Shown here one piece after another: positions 1 through 6,782 of a stretch of 8,218 nucleotides of DNA; position 1 is the first letter of the stretch; the number at the start of each line of letters is the position of its first letter. The stretch is from JACZQZ01 sp046756945. GTDB lineage: Bacteria > Pseudomonadota > Alphaproteobacteria > Rhodospirillales > 2-02-FULL-58-16. The notes below the pieces were generated by a model. The model had not been told where the DNA came from, ran no database searches, and saw only the letters and a list, made by a program, of their open reading frames with translations. The stretch is taken from positions 1 to 8,218 of the forward strand of contig JBHHXI010000129.1 of assembly GCA_046756945.1 (NCBI GenBank), in the 5' to 3' direction. Position numbers and translations under genes: made by a program.

Positions 1-15
1 TTAGGGCGAAGAAAT

Positions 16-1233
16 CTAGCCGGACGTGCTGCTCAACAGCCGGGTCGGGAAGCCGGCGTCGGAGAGCCGCCGGAGGAGTTCGCGCACGTGGTCCGGGTCC
101 ACGGTTTCGAGGACCACGTCGACCTCGGCCAGCCTGACGGGCACGTCGTAGAACAGGCGCTGGTGATAGATCTCGACGATGTTGCCGCCGCAATCGCCGA
201 TCAATCCGGCGACCTTGGCAAGCACCCCCGGGGCGTCCGAGATCTCGACCCGCATGCTCACCAGGCGCCCGGCGCGCACCAGACCCCGCATGAGGACGGA
301 AGACAGCAACCGGGAATCGATGTTGCCGCCGGATACCACGAGGCCCACATTCTTGCCCTGGAAACGCTCGGGATACCCGACGAGCGCGGCCAGGGCGGCC
401 GCCCCCGCCCCCTCGACAACCAGGCGCTGGACCTCCAGGTAGGTCTGCACGGCCCGCTCCAGGGACTCCTCGTCGACCAGCAGGATTTCCGAGACCAGTT
501 CTTCGATGATGGGCCGGGTCAGGGTTCCGGGAACCTTGACGGCGATGCCATCGGCCATGCTCTGGCCGCTCCCGCCCGACGCCTCGCCGCGCAAGGCGTT
601 GTACATGGACGGGTAAAGGGCCGCCTCGACACCGACGATCTCGATCCCCGGTTTGAGCGCCTTGGCGGCGGTGGCGATGCCGGCGATCAATCCGCCGCCG
701 CCGATGGGAACCACGATGACCTCCAGGTCGGGATGGTCGGCCAGCATCTCGAGCGCGACGGTGCCCTGGCCGGCGATGATCTTCTCGTCGTCGTAGGGAT
801 GGATGAACTGGCGGCCCTCGGTGTCGGCCAGGTGCAGGGCGTGGTCCCCGGCCGCGCCCAGGTCCCGGCCGTGCAGCACGACGCGGGCGCCGAGGGCCTC
901 GGTGCGCGCCACCTTGGTGAACGAGGTGCCCTTGGGCATGACGATAGTCGCCGGGATGTCAAGCCGCCGGGCGTGGAACGCCACCCCCTGGGCGTGATTG
1001 CCGGCCGACGCCGCGACGACTCCGGCCTTGGCCGCGGCGGCGTCCATGCCGGCCAGCCTGACCAGCGCCCCGCGCGGCTTGAAGGCGCCGGTGTACTGCA
1101 GGTTCTCCAGCTTGAGAACCACCTGCGCCCCGCTCAGGGCCGAGATCGGTTGCGAGGGAATCGAGGGCGTGCGCAGGACCTCGCCGTCCAACACCTCGGC
1201 GGCGGCGTGGATGTCATCAAGGGAAACGGTCAT
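16..1233 (-). CDS. ilvA: Threonine ammonia-lyase (threonine dehydratase) with C-terminal ACT domain
   Basis: A cytoplasmic PLP enzyme of 405 aa that should deaminate L-threonine to 2-oxobutyrate, the first committed step toward isoleucine or threonine catabolism. Visible motifs: the Schiff-base lysine K52 in GAFKPRGA (residues 49-56), the substrate loop SAGNHAQG (76-83), the phosphate-binding glycine loop GGGGL (178-182) and SGGNID (301-306). An ACT domain follows (about 325-401, starting VSMRVEISDAPGVL). The roughly 400-aa length with one ACT domain matches the short class of threonine ammonia-lyases rather than the roughly 510-aa E. coli IlvA. The ATG at 1233 is 9 bp after the acylase stop, with a weak GAAAG Shine-Dalgarno 6 nt upstream, so co-transcription is likely. 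Biosynthetic (isoleucine-inhibited) and catabolic roles cannot be separated here, so the symbol is tentative. A serine/threonine racemase-like activity is a less likely alternative because of the ACT domain. Confidence 0.9.
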   Translation of the reverse strand: MTVSLDDIHAAAEVLDGEVLRTPSIPSQPISALSGAQVVLKLENLQYTGAFKPRGALVRLAGMDAAAAKAGVVAASAGNHAQGVAFHARRLDIPATIVMPKGTSFTKVARTEALGARVVLHGRDLGAAGDHALHLADTEGRQFIHPYDDEKIIAGQGTVALEMLADHPDLEVIVVPIGGGGLIAGIATAAKALKPGIEIVGVEAALYPSMYNALRGEASGGSGQSMADGIAVKVPGTLTRPIIEELVSEILLVDEESLERAVQTYLEVQRLVVEGAGAAALAALVGYPERFQGKNVGLVVSGGNIDSRLLSSVLMRGLVRAGRLVSMRVEISDAPGVLAKVAGLIGDCGGNIVEIYHQRLFYDVPVRLAEVDVVLETVDPDHVRELLRRLSDAGFPTRLLSSTSG

Positions 1234-1242
1234 GGTCGGCTT

Positions 1243-3648
1243 TCATTGTGTGGCCCGCGGGGCAGGCGGGACAAGCCTGAGCACCCCCTCGGCGCCGGAT
1301 TCCAGGTCGCCGCGTTTCAGTCCCAGGCGCATATAACGGCCGTCGCGCCAGTCGCGCAAGAGGTCCCCGTAATGGGATGACAGGGGATTGCCCGACTGGC
1401 CCGTGGCGATCATGAAGCGCGATCGCGCCAGGTCCGAGAGATCGTAGACGGCGCGGTAACCAGGCCCGTGGATGTGGGCGAACGGGTGTTCGGGACCGGC
1501 GACGCGGCTGGCGCCCCGGTTGACCGTATAGGCGCCGCCGTCGGTGGCGATCGCCAGATCGGCAAAGCGGCCGAGCAGCGGCAGCCCGGTGAAGATCCGG
1601 TGGCGGAACCGGGCCCGGTGCATGTCCCCCCAGCGCCAGTCCTCGAAACCCTCGCCGAAGCGCCCGGCAAGCCGGTCGAGGGCCGCTTTGAGGGCCGCCG
1701 CGACGCGGCTCTCGCAGTCCTCGACCGGCGGGGTACGGATGTCGTCGCACCATTCCCGGCGCCGGGTCAGGACGAAGGCGGTGAAGCCGGGCCGGAAGCC
1801 CCAGAAGCCTGGGAACAGCGTGCCCAGCTCGTCGGCGTAGACGGCGCGGTTGAGCTCGCGCAGCCAGGTGGCGAAGATCAGCGGCTCGGGCCGCTGGCGC
1901 GACATGACGCCGTCCCATGCGCGCAACAGGCCGAGCACTTGGCGTTCCCTCTGGCCGGCCGGGTCGATGTCGAGCATCATCGGCAGCAGGTGGCGGGCCA
2001 TGAGGGACAGGGTGTCGCGCTGGATATCCGCCGTGGTATCCAGCGACTGGGACCCTCCGTCCAGGAGATCGAGGATGCGCCGCGCCCGGTAGGGCGGCGC
2101 CCAGTGGTCGGAGATAAAGTGGGGATAGCCGGCGGGAGCGACCTTGTTGTTGGCGTTGACGATGCGCCCCCTGCCGGGGTTGAAGGCCCTGGGCAGCTCG
2201 GCAAAGGGGACATAGCCGACCCAGTCGCCTTCCCCGGTCCAGCCGCGCGACGGAACGCGGCCCTGGCCGCTTTTGCGCATGGGGACCCGGCCGGCGGCGT
2301 AGAACCCGATGTTGCCCCCGGAATCGGCGTACAGCACGTTCATCTGGGGCGCGTGGAAATCCTTCATGGCGGCGACGAAGGCCTCCCAGCCGCCGGCCCG
2401 GTTGAGCCGGTACAGGGCCTCCACCGTACGGTCGTCCTCGCCGAGGGCGGTGGCGGCGGGGGCCCGCACCCGGCCCTCGGCGGCGCCGGCGCGCGCCCCG
2501 CCCGGCGCGTCGGAAATCACCGGGCCATGCCGGGTTTCGCGCACCTTCAGCACCACGTCGTCGGCGTCGCGCACGGCGATGACCTCGTCGCGCACGGCCA
2601 GGGGCCGATACCCCCCGGGCGTCATGTAGCGGCCGCCGTCCCCGGGATCGAGCCGCTCGACGAACAGATCCTCCACGTCGCCATGGGTGCTGGTCATGCC
2701 CCAGGCGATGCGGCGGTTGTGGCCGAGCAGCATAAAGGGGACACCGGGGGCGGTGGCGCCGGCGACCTCCAGGCCGGGCGCCACGACGCGGGCCAGGTAC
2801 CACATAACCGGGGCGGCGAAGCCGAGATGGGGATCGTTGGCGAGGATAGGCTTGCCGCTTGCGGTGCCCGTTCCCGCCACCGCCCAGGCGTTGGACGCGC
2901 CGCGCGGCGTTCCCGCCGGCTCGAGCGCCGCCAGAGCGTCGAGGGGGAGTCCCTTGAACAGTCCCGCCAGATCCTCCGCCGTCACCGGTCCCGCGGCGGG
3001 GTAGGGCGGCCACATCTCGGCGATCCTCTCCGGCGCCAGGCGGCCGGCGAGGCGGGCGCGCAGGATTTCGTCCCGGCGATTGCTGCTGAGCCGGAGCGCC
3101 ATGAGCCTTGCCCACAGAAGCGAATCGGTGGGGCGCCACGGCTCCGGCCCATGGCGCAGCAAAAGAAACTCGGGCGGCAGCGCCCCTGTGTGTCCGTCGA
3201 TCCAGGCGTTGACGCCGGCGGCATAGGACACCAGCGCCCGGCGCACCTGCGGATCCATGCGGGCGTATTGCCGCTCCGTCAGGCGGTTGAGCCCCAGCAC
3301 CCGCATGAAACGGTCCATGGGAAGGGCGCGCGGTCCCAGCACTTCGGCCAGACGGCCGGCCCCAAGGCGGCGCATCATCTCCATCTGCCACAGGCGGTCC
3401 TGGGCGTGCACGAAACCGAGCGCCACGGTGGCGTCCGCCGCGGAGGCGGCGTAGATGTGGGGAACGCCGCGGGCGTCGCGCACGATATCGACGGCTTCTC
3501 CGAGGCCGGCGGCCTCCATGGTCCCGTCCGCGTCGGGCACGGAGGTGAACACCCAGTAGGCACCGGCGGCGCCCGCCACGAGCAACAGGACCGCACCCCA
3601 AAGGGCGGCCAATCCCAACACCCGCATTATTCGTTTCGGCCCTTTCAT
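1243..3648 (-). CDS. Penicillin acylase family protein (peptidase S45, Ntn-hydrolase)
   Basis: An 801-aa precursor of the family that cleaves amide bonds in acylated amines (beta-lactams, N-acyl homoserine lactones, other N-acyl compounds) after autocatalytic splitting into alpha and beta chains. A basic N-terminus and a hydrophobic segment (about 9-31) indicate a signal peptide or membrane anchor, so it should act outside the cytoplasm. Family signatures: RDARGVPHIYA (58-68), HAQDRLWQMEMMRR (81-94), the presumed nucleophile Ser252 starting the beta chain (GASNAW, 250-255), NDPHL (271-275), IVNANNKV (496-503, with the likely oxyanion Asn) and GQSGNPLSSHY (750-760). C634 and C645 may form a disulphide. 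Residues about 380-402 are an Ala/Gly/Arg-rich low-complexity insert. An alternative start is Met8 (3627), preceded by AAAGGG 12 nt away; ATG 3648 has no good Shine-Dalgarno. It lies upstream of the threonine ammonia-lyase. The natural substrate is unknown. Confidence 0.92.
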   Translation of the reverse strand: MKGPKRIMRVLGLAALWGAVLLLVAGAAGAYWVFTSVPDADGTMEAAGLGEAVDIVRDARGVPHIYAASAADATVALGFVHAQDRLWQMEMMRRLGAGRLAEVLGPRALPMDRFMRVLGLNRLTERQYARMDPQVRRALVSYAAGVNAWIDGHTGALPPEFLLLRHGPEPWRPTDSLLWARLMALRLSSNRRDEILRARLAGRLAPERIAEMWPPYPAAGPVTAEDLAGLFKGLPLDALAALEPAGTPRGASNAWAVAGTGTASGKPILANDPHLGFAAPVMWYLARVVAPGLEVAGATAPGVPFMLLGHNRRIAWGMTSTHGDVEDLFVERLDPGDGGRYMTPGGYRPLAVRDEVIAVRDADDVVLKVRETRHGPVISDAPGGARAGAAEGRVRAPAATALGEDDRTVEALYRLNRAGGWEAFVAAMKDFHAPQMNVLYADSGGNIGFYAAGRVPMRKSGQGRVPSRGWTGEGDWVGYVPFAELPRAFNPGRGRIVNANNKVAPAGYPHFISDHWAPPYRARRILDLLDGGSQSLDTTADIQRDTLSLMARHLLPMMLDIDPAGQRERQVLGLLRAWDGVMSRQRPEPLIFATWLRELNRAVYADELGTLFPGFWGFRPGFTAFVLTRRREWCDDIRTPPVEDCESRVAAALKAALDRLAGRFGEGFEDWRWGDMHRARFRHRIFTGLPLLGRFADLAIATDGGAYTVNRGASRVAGPEHPFAHIHGPGYRAVYDLSDLARSRFMIATGQSGNPLSSHYGDLLRDWRDGRYMRLGLKRGDLESGAEGVLRLVPPAPRATQ

Positions 3649-3703
3649 GGCGTAGGTTCTTTTTATACGCCTTTTCAGAATATTACGGCAGATTCTTCAT
3701 ATA

Positions 3704-3716
3704 CAACTATAAGTTG
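3704..3716. repeat. Short inverted repeat, possible operator
   Basis: The perfect dyad CAACT-ATA-AGTTG has 5-bp arms and a 3-bp centre, within the AT-rich part of the divergent promoter region. It overlaps both the plus-strand TATAAG and the minus-strand TATAGT, a position where a bound regulator could affect both directions. No regulator gene is in the window, and 5-bp arms in AT-rich DNA could be chance. Confidence 0.3.
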
Positions 3717-3873
3717 ACAGCGAGCCCGGTCTAGGATACGGAGTGGTTCACAAGAACGCGGTCCCGCGCCTGGAACGGGACGCGGATGTGGGAGGTGAAA
3801 GACGCCATCGGGCACAGGTTTGTCAACGAACAAGGCAGCCGCGGACGCCGTGGTTGACACCGGAGGACCCCGG

Positions 3874-3908
3874 CGGGCCGGCGGTTGCCGCCGCCGGCCC
3901 GGTTGTTT
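3874..3908 (+). terminator. Terminator-like hairpin in the CoA-transferase leader
   Basis: Perfect 11-bp GC stem CGGGCCGGCGG / CCGCCGGCCCG (3874-3884 and 3891-3901) with loop TTGCCG, followed by GTTGTTT. The T tract is short and interrupted, so termination may be partial. No larger plus-strand gene precedes it and it ends 48 bp before the ATG at 3957. It would therefore act either as an attenuator of the operon or as the 3' end of a small RNA started near 3720-3740. It could also be merely a stable hairpin. Confidence 0.4.
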
Positions 3909-3956
3909 ATGGTTGTACCGGCGCCGTGCGCTTTCCACCAAAACGACAGAGGCGGT

Positions 3957-5183
3957 ATGACGCGAAACAGCGGTCCCCTCGATGGCCTGCGGGTATTCGA
4001 CCTGAGCCGTATCCTGGCCGGGCCGACGTGCACGCAGATTCTCGGCGATCTGGGCGCCGACGTGATCAAGGTCGAACGGCCGGGCAGCGGCGACGACACG
4101 CGCCAGTTCGCGCCCCCCTTCATCAAGGACGATCAGGGAAAGGACACCGGCGAGAGCGCCTACTTTTGCAGCTCGAACCGCAACAAACGCTCCATCACCC
4201 TTGACCTGAGCAAGCCCGACGGCCAGGCCCTGGCGCGTCGGCTGATCGCCACCTGCGACATCGTCGTGGAGAATTTCAGGGTCGGCAGCCTGGCCAAATA
4301 CGGCCTGTCCTACGAGCAGCTCAAGGCCGACTGCCCGAAGCTGATCTATTGTTCGATCACCGGCTTCGGCCAGACCGGCCCCTATGCCACCCGGCCCGGG
4401 TACGACGTCCTGATCCAGGCCATGGGCGGGTTCATGAGCGTTACCGGCGCCGCCGATGGAGGGCCGCAAAAGGGCGGGGTCCCCATCGGCGACATCATCG
4501 CCGGATTGTATGCCGCGATCGCCATCAACGCCGCGCTCCGCCACCGCGAGGTGACCGGCGAGGGACAGTATATCGACATAAGCATGCTCGACACCCAGGT
4601 GGCGACACTGACCATCATGGGGCTCAATTACCTTTCCACGGGCGAGGCGCCGAAGCGCCTGGGGAACGCCCATCCCAACATCGTGCCTTACGAATCCTTC
4701 GCCACCGCCGACGGGGACATCATCCTGGCCGTCGGCAACGATGCCCAGTTCCAGCGTTTCTGCGCGTTCGCCGGGGTGCCGGAACTGACGTCCGACGACA
4801 GATTCCGCACCAACGGCGCGCGCGTGCGCAACCGCGATGCGCTTATCGACATCCTGCGTCCGATTGTCGCCGGGCATCCGTCGCGCCACTGGCTCGACGG
4901 GCTCGAGGCCCTGAACGTCAGTTGCGGGCCGATCAACACCATCGACCAGGTGTTCGCCGACCCCCAGGTCAAAGCCCGCGGCATGGAAATCGGGATGGAC
5001 CATCCGGAAACCGGCACCGCGCCGGTCCGCCTGATCGCCAGCCCGATCAGGATGTCGGCGACCCCGGCCTCGCACCGCTATCCTCCGCCCACCCTCGGCC
5101 AGTACACCGACGAGGTCATGGGTGAGATTCTCGGTCTGGACGAAAAGGCCCTGGCGGATTTGCGCCGGCGGGGCGTGATCTAG
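3957..5183 (+). CDS. CaiB/BaiF family CoA-transferase (class III)
   Basis: A cytoplasmic enzyme of 408 aa that moves coenzyme A between carboxylic acids and so activates an acid for degradation. The N-terminus PLDGLRVFDLSRILAGPTCTQILGDLGADVIKVE (7-40) is the family's nucleotide-fold CoA-binding start. It is followed by SITLDLSKPDG (79-89), VVENFRVGSLAKYGL (103-117), SITGFGQTGPYATRPGYD (133-150) and GVPIGDIIAGLYAA (174-187). Asp179 in the last motif is the expected catalytic aspartate that carries the acyl anhydride/CoA thioester chemistry. The C-terminal FADPQVKARGM (333-343) is also typical. The reading frame is open back to ATG 3885, but ATG 3957 is chosen: it gives the usual family N-terminus, has AGAGG 4 nt upstream, and the earlier ATG lies beside the leader hairpin. 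First of three plus-strand genes. The acyl substrate is not predictable; succinyl-CoA-dependent dicarboxylate activation is one possibility. Confidence 0.92.
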   Translation: MTRNSGPLDGLRVFDLSRILAGPTCTQILGDLGADVIKVERPGSGDDTRQFAPPFIKDDQGKDTGESAYFCSSNRNKRSITLDLSKPDGQALARRLIATCDIVVENFRVGSLAKYGLSYEQLKADCPKLIYCSITGFGQTGPYATRPGYDVLIQAMGGFMSVTGAADGGPQKGGVPIGDIIAGLYAAIAINAALRHREVTGEGQYIDISMLDTQVATLTIMGLNYLSTGEAPKRLGNAHPNIVPYESFATADGDIILAVGNDAQFQRFCAFAGVPELTSDDRFRTNGARVRNRDALIDILRPIVAGHPSRHWLDGLEALNVSCGPINTIDQVFADPQVKARGMEIGMDHPETGTAPVRLIASPIRMSATPASHRYPPPTLGQYTDEVMGEILGLDEKALADLRRRGVI

Positions 5184-5225
5184 CCGGATCATGGCGCTGG
5201 CGATAGGGGGGACAGACCGGGTTCC

Positions 5226-6086
5226 ATGGCTCTCACCGTCAACCCCGTCGATGGCGGCTTCGCCGGCGAAGTGGCCGGCCTGGACCTGAAGTCCGCTCTC
5301 GACCGGGCGGCCGTCGAGGCGATCGGTGAGGCGTGGAGCACGTGCGGCGTCCTCGTCTTCCGCCGGCAGGTCCTGTCCGAGGACGAGCTGGTGGCGTTCG
5401 GCGCCCGGTTCGGCGAACCGGTCGCCATCGTGCGCGCCGACTGGGCGTCCCGGGCGACACCCGAAGTCACCTACATCTCCAACCTGAAAGACGCCGACGG
5501 CCGGCCCATCGGGCGTCCGGGCAGCGGCGAGGTCGCCTGGCACACGGACCAGTCCTACCGGGCCCGCCCGGCGACGGGCACGTTTCTTCATGCCATGGAG
5601 GTTCCGGGCGACGGCGGCAACACCTATTTCGCCAACCTCCTTCTCGCCTACGAAGCCCTGCCCCGTCGGCTCAAGGACGCGATTGCCGGGCGCCGGGGCA
5701 TTTTCAGCTACGCCCGGCGGGTGACCGGCTACGAGGACGAAAAGCCGCTTCCCGAGGAGATCCGGAAGGAAACCCCCGACGTTATGCATGGGCTGACCCA
5801 GGTCCATCCGCTCACCGGCCGCACGTCGCTGTACATCGATCCCAGCACCGTCATCGGCATCGAAGGCCTGCCGGCGGACGAGGGCAGGGCGCTGCTCGAC
5901 GAGATCAACGCCCACGCCGCGCAGCCGGAATTCGTCTATGAACACAGATGGCGGGCAGGGGACCTGGTGATGTGGGACAACGGGTTCCTCATGCACCGGC
6001 GCGACGCTTTCGATCCGGCCCACAGGCGCTTTCTCAAACGCACGTCGGTGGCGTTGCCGCCCGAACGCCACATCGTGCCGGGCTGA
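5226..6086 (+). CDS. TauD/TfdA family Fe(II)/2-oxoglutarate-dependent dioxygenase
   Basis: A 286-aa non-heme iron oxygenase that should couple 2-oxoglutarate decarboxylation to hydroxylation of an organic substrate. The iron facial triad is visible: H106 and D108 in WHTDQSY (105-111) and H257 in DNGFLMHRRD (251-260). R268 and R272 in RRFLKRTSV (267-275) fit the 2-oxoglutarate-binding arginines, with H257-to-R272 spacing of 15 as in TauD. The N-terminal VNPVDGGFAGEVAGLDL (5-21) and GVLVFRRQVLSEDELVAFGARFGE (41-64) are typical family segments. Length matches the usual 270-300 aa. ATG 5226 is 42 bp after the CoA-transferase stop; the only purine-rich tract, AGGGGGG at 5205-5211, is 14 nt away, so initiation may be modest. 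Substrates in this family include taurine, alkyl sulfates, aryloxyacetates and others; none can be assigned here. Confidence 0.92.
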   Translation: MALTVNPVDGGFAGEVAGLDLKSALDRAAVEAIGEAWSTCGVLVFRRQVLSEDELVAFGARFGEPVAIVRADWASRATPEVTYISNLKDADGRPIGRPGSGEVAWHTDQSYRARPATGTFLHAMEVPGDGGNTYFANLLLAYEALPRRLKDAIAGRRGIFSYARRVTGYEDEKPLPEEIRKETPDVMHGLTQVHPLTGRTSLYIDPSTVIGIEGLPADEGRALLDEINAHAAQPEFVYEHRWRAGDLVMWDNGFLMHRRDAFDPAHRRFLKRTSVALPPERHIVPG

Positions 6087-6124
6087 GAGCCCGTCCAGAC
6101 CATAACCATCCGAGGGAGGTTTCG

Positions 6125-6745
6125 ATGCTGAAAGTGCTGGGACGCGCCAACTCGATCAACGTGCAGAAGGTCATGTGGTGCTGCGCCGAACTGGAGCTCG
6201 CGGTCGAGCGCGTCGACATCGGCGGGCCGTTCGGCGGCAACAGGGAGCCGGCGTACCTGAGGAAGAACCCCAACGGCCTCGTCCCGACCCTGGAGGACGG
6301 CGACTTCGTCCTGTGGGAGTCCCACAGCATCGTGCGCTACCTCGCCGGGACCTACGGCGACGAACCATGGTTTCCCGCCGACGGACAAAAGCGCGCCCTG
6401 GCCAGCCAGTGGATGGACTGGGTTCTGTCGGCCCTGCACGCGCCGATGACCGCCGTCTATCGCGCCTTGGTGCGCACGCCGCCCGGGGAGCGGGACATGG
6501 ACGCGGTGGGGGTGGCGTGGGACAAGGTGGGCGCGTTGATGGCAATCTTGGATTCGCGCCTCGCCGAGACCGCCTACGTCACCGGGGACCAGCCGTCCAT
6601 GGCCGACATCGCGCTGGGCGGCTATCCCTACCGCTGGTTCACCCTGCCCCTGGAACGGCCGGCCCTGGACAACCTGGAGGCGTGGTACGGGCGCCTGCGC
6701 GACCGCGCCGCCTATCGCGACACCGTCATGCTGCCGCTGACGTGA
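6125..6745 (+). CDS. Glutathione S-transferase family protein
   Basis: A 206-aa cytosolic GST-like protein. The N-terminal thioredoxin-like domain (about 1-78) starts MLKVLGRANSINVQKVMW, where Ser10 is in the position of the catalytic serine of theta/phi-like classes. NPNGLVPTL (48-56) holds the cis-proline loop (Pro54) and ESHSIVRYL (65-73) binds the gamma-glutamyl part of glutathione. The helical C-terminal domain (about 85-206) has the N-capping box PSMADIALGGY (157-167). ATG 6125 is set by a strong Shine-Dalgarno AGGGAGG (6113-6119) 5 nt upstream; an upstream in-frame extension overlaps the dioxygenase and is discarded. The gene lies 38 bp after the dioxygenase and is probably co-transcribed. 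It could conjugate, isomerise or dehalogenate an intermediate, or give general protection; the sequence does not say which. Confidence 0.9.
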   Translation: MLKVLGRANSINVQKVMWCCAELELAVERVDIGGPFGGNREPAYLRKNPNGLVPTLEDGDFVLWESHSIVRYLAGTYGDEPWFPADGQKRALASQWMDWVLSALHAPMTAVYRALVRTPPGERDMDAVGVAWDKVGALMAILDSRLAETAYVTGDQPSMADIALGGYPYRWFTLPLERPALDNLEAWYGRLRDRAAYRDTVMLPLT

Positions 6746-6751
6746 TCAGGG

Positions 6752-6782
6752 TGACCGGCGCGGCGGACCGCGCCACCGGTCA
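6752..6782. terminator. Stem-loop between convergent GST and hemB genes
   Basis: Arms TGACCGG (6752-6758) plus CGCGG (6759-6763) pair with CCGCG (6768-6772) and CCGGTCA (6776-6782), with a CCA bulge and loop CGGA. It fills the 34-bp gap between the two convergent stop codons and overlaps the hemB stop. No T tract follows on either strand, so it is at best a weak or Rho-assisted bidirectional terminator. Confidence 0.35.

Larger units (their letters stand above)
3649..3956. other. Divergent intergenic region with structured leader of the CoA-transferase operon
   Basis: 308 bp between the divergent acylase and CoA-transferase genes. Positions 3655-3720 are strikingly AT-rich against the GC-rich surroundings and are the natural place for both promoters. 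On the plus strand there is TATAAG at 3708-3713 and TTGACA at 3714-3719; on the minus strand TATAGT lies at 3712-3707. None has a convincing partner box at 16-18 bp. From about 3740 to 3908 the plus strand can fold into a bulged 9-bp hairpin (3757-3784), a 5-bp hairpin (3819-3834) and an 11-bp GC hairpin (3874-3901). A tiny ORF, ATG 3786 to TGA 3857 (23 codons, product beginning MWEVKDAIGHRF), sits between them with a weak GGGA Shine-Dalgarno. I do not recognise a known riboswitch or RNA family. It may be a regulatory leader or a small RNA. Confidence 0.5.

Noticed and set aside
88..1380. 430-codon plus-strand ORF antisense to the threonine ammonia-lyase
   Set aside because: Antisense shadow with no motifs, opposite a complete PLP enzyme.
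1217..3601. 794-codon minus-strand ORF overlapping the acylase in another frame
   Set aside because: Arg/Pro-rich low-complexity translation of the same GC-rich strand; the acylase frame is clearly the coding one.
1468..3717. 749-codon plus-strand ORF antisense to the acylase
   Set aside because: Its product is a Gly/Pro/His/Arg-rich string without domain motifs, typical of a third-position GC shadow; the minus-strand acylase has all its family motifs intact.
3731..3808. Minus-strand tail product (about 25 residues, MASFTSHIRVPFQ...) that looked vaguely like a thioesterase start
   Set aside because: No ribosome-binding site, ends after 25 residues at a TAG, and the resemblance is too short to support a gene.
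3854..3859. Second TTGACA as a -35 box for the CoA-transferase
   Set aside because: The sequence 16-18 bp downstream is the GC-rich terminator-like stem, with no -10-like hexamer.
3714..3908. 6S RNA, SRP RNA or a tRNA in the intergenic leader
   Set aside because: No SRP GGAAGCAGCC-type loop, no tRNA cloverleaf or T-loop, and the faint 6S resemblance lacks a convincing closing stem; left as an unclassified structured leader.
3675..6071. 798-codon minus-strand ORF across the CoA-transferase and dioxygenase
   Set aside because: It spans two well-supported plus-strand genes and the AT-rich promoter region and shows no recognisable domain.
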